Positions 62,552 to 64,000 of a stretch of DNA of 64,000 bases are shown piece by piece. The notes under the pieces are model-generated. The model searched no databases. It was not told the DNA's origin and saw only the letters and a list, made by a program, of their open reading frames with translations. This DNA comes from Stenomitos frigidus ULC18. GTDB lineage: Bacteria > Cyanobacteriota > Cyanobacteriia > Leptolyngbyales > Leptolyngbyaceae. Position 1 is the first letter of the stretch; each line of letters starts with the position of its first letter. The position numbers and the translations under genes were made by a program. The stretch covers positions 62,001 through 126,000 of the forward strand of contig NZ_PVWK01000140.1 in assembly GCF_003003795.1 (NCBI RefSeq), given 5' to 3'.

Positions 62552-64000
62552 CTAAAACTGTTCGGTATTGGTGGCTCCTGTGATGGTGGCTTCGGCGATC
62601 GCACCAACATTGCCGCGATCGCCCACTTCGTACTGCATTTGGTGATAGTTCCAGAGCTTGCCGCGTTGATCAAGCAGTTCCTGGTAGGAGCCTTCTTCAA
62701 CAACACGTCCCTGCTCCATCACGACAACTTTGTCGGCGCGAATGATGGTCGAAAGACGGTGGGCGATCGCAATTACGGTGCGTCCTTCTGCTAACTTTTC
62801 GAGCGATGCCTGAATGAGCCGTTCAGAAATTGAATCGAGGGCACTGGTGGCTTCGTCCAGAATGAGGATGTCAGGATTGCGGAGAATCGCACGCGCGATC
62901 GCGATCCGTTGTCGCTGTCCGCCTGAGAGCCGCACTCCACGATCGCCCAGGCGAGTATCAAAGCCTTCAGGCATCTCCTGGATGAACTCTAGAGCGTTTG
63001 CCAATTTCGCCACTTCAATAATGTCGTCCTCTGTGGCTCCTTCTGTGCCGTAGGCAATGTTGTCGTGTACAGTCGTGTTGAAGATGAACGTATCCTGGCT
63101 GACGATCGCAAAACGTCGCCGCAGCGAATTAATTTGAAACTCCCGCAAATCAACACCATCAATGAAAATGCCTCCCCTCGTTGGATCGTAAAAGCGGGGA
63201 ATTAAGTCAACGAGAGTGGTTTTGCCAGCTCCCGACGCGCCGACCAGAGCCGTCATTTCGCCCTGCTTAATCGTCAGATTGATGTTGTTGAGGACAAATT
63301 GCTCGGAATCATAGCCAAAGTCAACAGACTTAAACGTAACGGCCTGACGCAATTCCGAAAAGGGAAGATGTCCGTCCTTTAAATAGGGCTTGTTTTCGGT
63401 CTCCAGCAACTCTCTAATGTTGTTCAGCGATCCCCAAAAACCGCCCATTGCTGCTCGACTGCCGTTAATTTCGTGTAGGGCTGGTACCAGGCGAAACAAA
63501 ATAAACAAAAACGTCAGCAGCGTCGCCGTTTGCATAATGCCATTGGTGACAAACAAGGTCAGTGCCAGAATGATCATGCCAATCAGCACCGTCGTGGCTA
63601 AGGCCTCTGCAAGCGGACGCACCAACGCATACCCTTTGGTCGCTTTCATGGAAGCGTCTAAAACATCGCTGCTTGCTTTGTAGAAGCGTCGCCGCTCAAA
63701 GTCTTGGGTCGCAAATGCCTGTACGGTACGGATGCCGTTGATGAACTCCATTGCCGTGGCAGTAAAGCGACCATTGGACGATGATACCCCCGTGCTAGCC
63801 TGCCGAATCCGCGTCATTAGCCCAGACAAAGCAACTGAAAGCAGGATGAAGAGCGTCAACGAGACGATGGATAGCTGCCACGAGAGCCGAAACATCAGGT
63901 AGACGTAGACAGTGAGCGTCAGACTGCGCGTAATGATGAACGAAAGTAGACCGAAGGCAGCTTGCAGTCTGCCAATTTCACTGGTGAGTGTATTGAGTAA
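62552..64000 (-). CDS. MsbA/HepA-like ABC exporter, 3' part (5' end outside window)
   Basis: The reading frame is open to the right edge at 64000, so the N-terminal membrane helices are missing. The visible part begins LLNTLTSEIGRLQAAFGLLSFIITRS, membrane-domain sequence of a half-size exporter, with further helices (LSIVSLTLFILLSVALSGLM; LAEALATTVLIGMIILALTLFV). The ATPase domain is complete: Walker A LVGASGAGKTTLVDLIPRFYDP, Q-loop VSQDTFIFN, signature VRLSGGQRQRIAIARAIL, Walker B ILILDEATSALD and H-loop AIAHRLST. It probably flips a lipid-linked glycan. The resemblance to HepA (heterocyst envelope polysaccharide) is from family knowledge; MsbA-type lipid export is the alternative. Confidence 0.93.
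   Translation of the reverse strand, partial: LLNTLTSEIGRLQAAFGLLSFIITRSLTLTVYVYLMFRLSWQLSIVSLTLFILLSVALSGLMTRIRQASTGVSSSNGRFTATAMEFINGIRTVQAFATQDFERRRFYKASSDVLDASMKATKGYALVRPLAEALATTVLIGMIILALTLFVTNGIMQTATLLTFLFILFRLVPALHEINGSRAAMGGFWGSLNNIRELLETENKPYLKDGHLPFSELRQAVTFKSVDFGYDSEQFVLNNINLTIKQGEMTALVGASGAGKTTLVDLIPRFYDPTRGGIFIDGVDLREFQINSLRRRFAIVSQDTFIFNTTVHDNIAYGTEGATEDDIIEVAKLANALEFIQEMPEGFDTRLGDRGVRLSGGQRQRIAIARAILRNPDILILDEATSALDSISERLIQASLEKLAEGRTVIAIAHRLSTIIRADKVVVMEQGRVVEEGSYQELLDQRGKLWNYHQMQYEVGDRGNVGAIAEATITGATNTEQF

Overview
The window comes from a cyanobacterium, probably a filamentous Leptolyngbya-like lineage. It carries a complete psbA (photosystem II D1), very many GCGATCGC-type (HIP1) octamers, WD40 and PAS/histidine-kinase proteins of cyanobacterial style, and several families of short palindromic and MITE-like intergenic repeats typical of cyanobacteria. 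The genus is an inference; no rRNA or other phylogenetic marker is present.

Layout. 1-9.4 kb: end of a TonB-like protein, a PfkB/HldE-like sugar kinase, a small unknown gene, then on the minus strand a probable two-gene unit encoding a peptidoglycan-binding/papain-like protease and a TIR-transmembrane-14xWD40 protein, followed by a GNAT acetyltransferase and a small unknown protein. 9.4-13.4 kb: psbA with its leader and terminator, two small coiled-coil or unknown genes, and aroC. 13.4-20.1 kb: a pentapeptide-repeat/SH3 membrane protein, and two orphan sensor histidine kinases with nearly identical kinase cores. The second kinase overlaps a gene for an NMT1/SsuA-like substrate-binding lipoprotein. 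20.1-22.7 kb: an MBOAT O-acyltransferase, tRNA-Tyr and tRNA-Thr. 23.8-36.0 kb: a five-gene plus-strand block of DUF11-type surface proteins and one large outer-membrane beta-barrel protein. 36.3-41.2 kb: a BrxHI-like (Lhr-type) helicase and a BrxD-like ATPase on the same strand, separated by a divergent GlsB/YeaQ-type membrane protein. 41.5-46.1 kb: a PA14-glycosidase, a spore-photoproduct-lyase-like radical SAM protein, and a toxin-antitoxin pair whose toxin frame is broken. 46.2-64 kb: a minus-strand polysaccharide cluster of eight stand-alone glycosyltransferase genes plus one glycosyltransferase-like gene, a pyruvyl transferase, a Wzy/WaaL-type polymerase or ligase, an acyltransferase-GT4-GT4 fusion, and an MsbA/HepA-like ABC exporter that runs off the right edge.

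How the genes work together. The right third reads as one exopolysaccharide or O-antigen pathway: the exporter is at the promoter-proximal end, the transferases follow, and the ligase and decorating acyltransferase are distal with ATGA-type stop/start overlaps. The DUF11 block, in which the 525-residue SdrD-B-like protein is translationally coupled to the barrel, looks like a dedicated surface-display or adhesin system. The protease/TIR-WD40 pair and the BrxD/BrxHI pair are the best candidates for stress, defence or cell-death functions. The lipoprotein/kinase overlap suggests a binding-protein-fed sensor without a transporter. The most interesting points to follow are the TIR-protease pair, the DUF11/barrel block, the triple fusion whose linker is translated intergenic repeat DNA, and several perfect dyads upstream of single genes.
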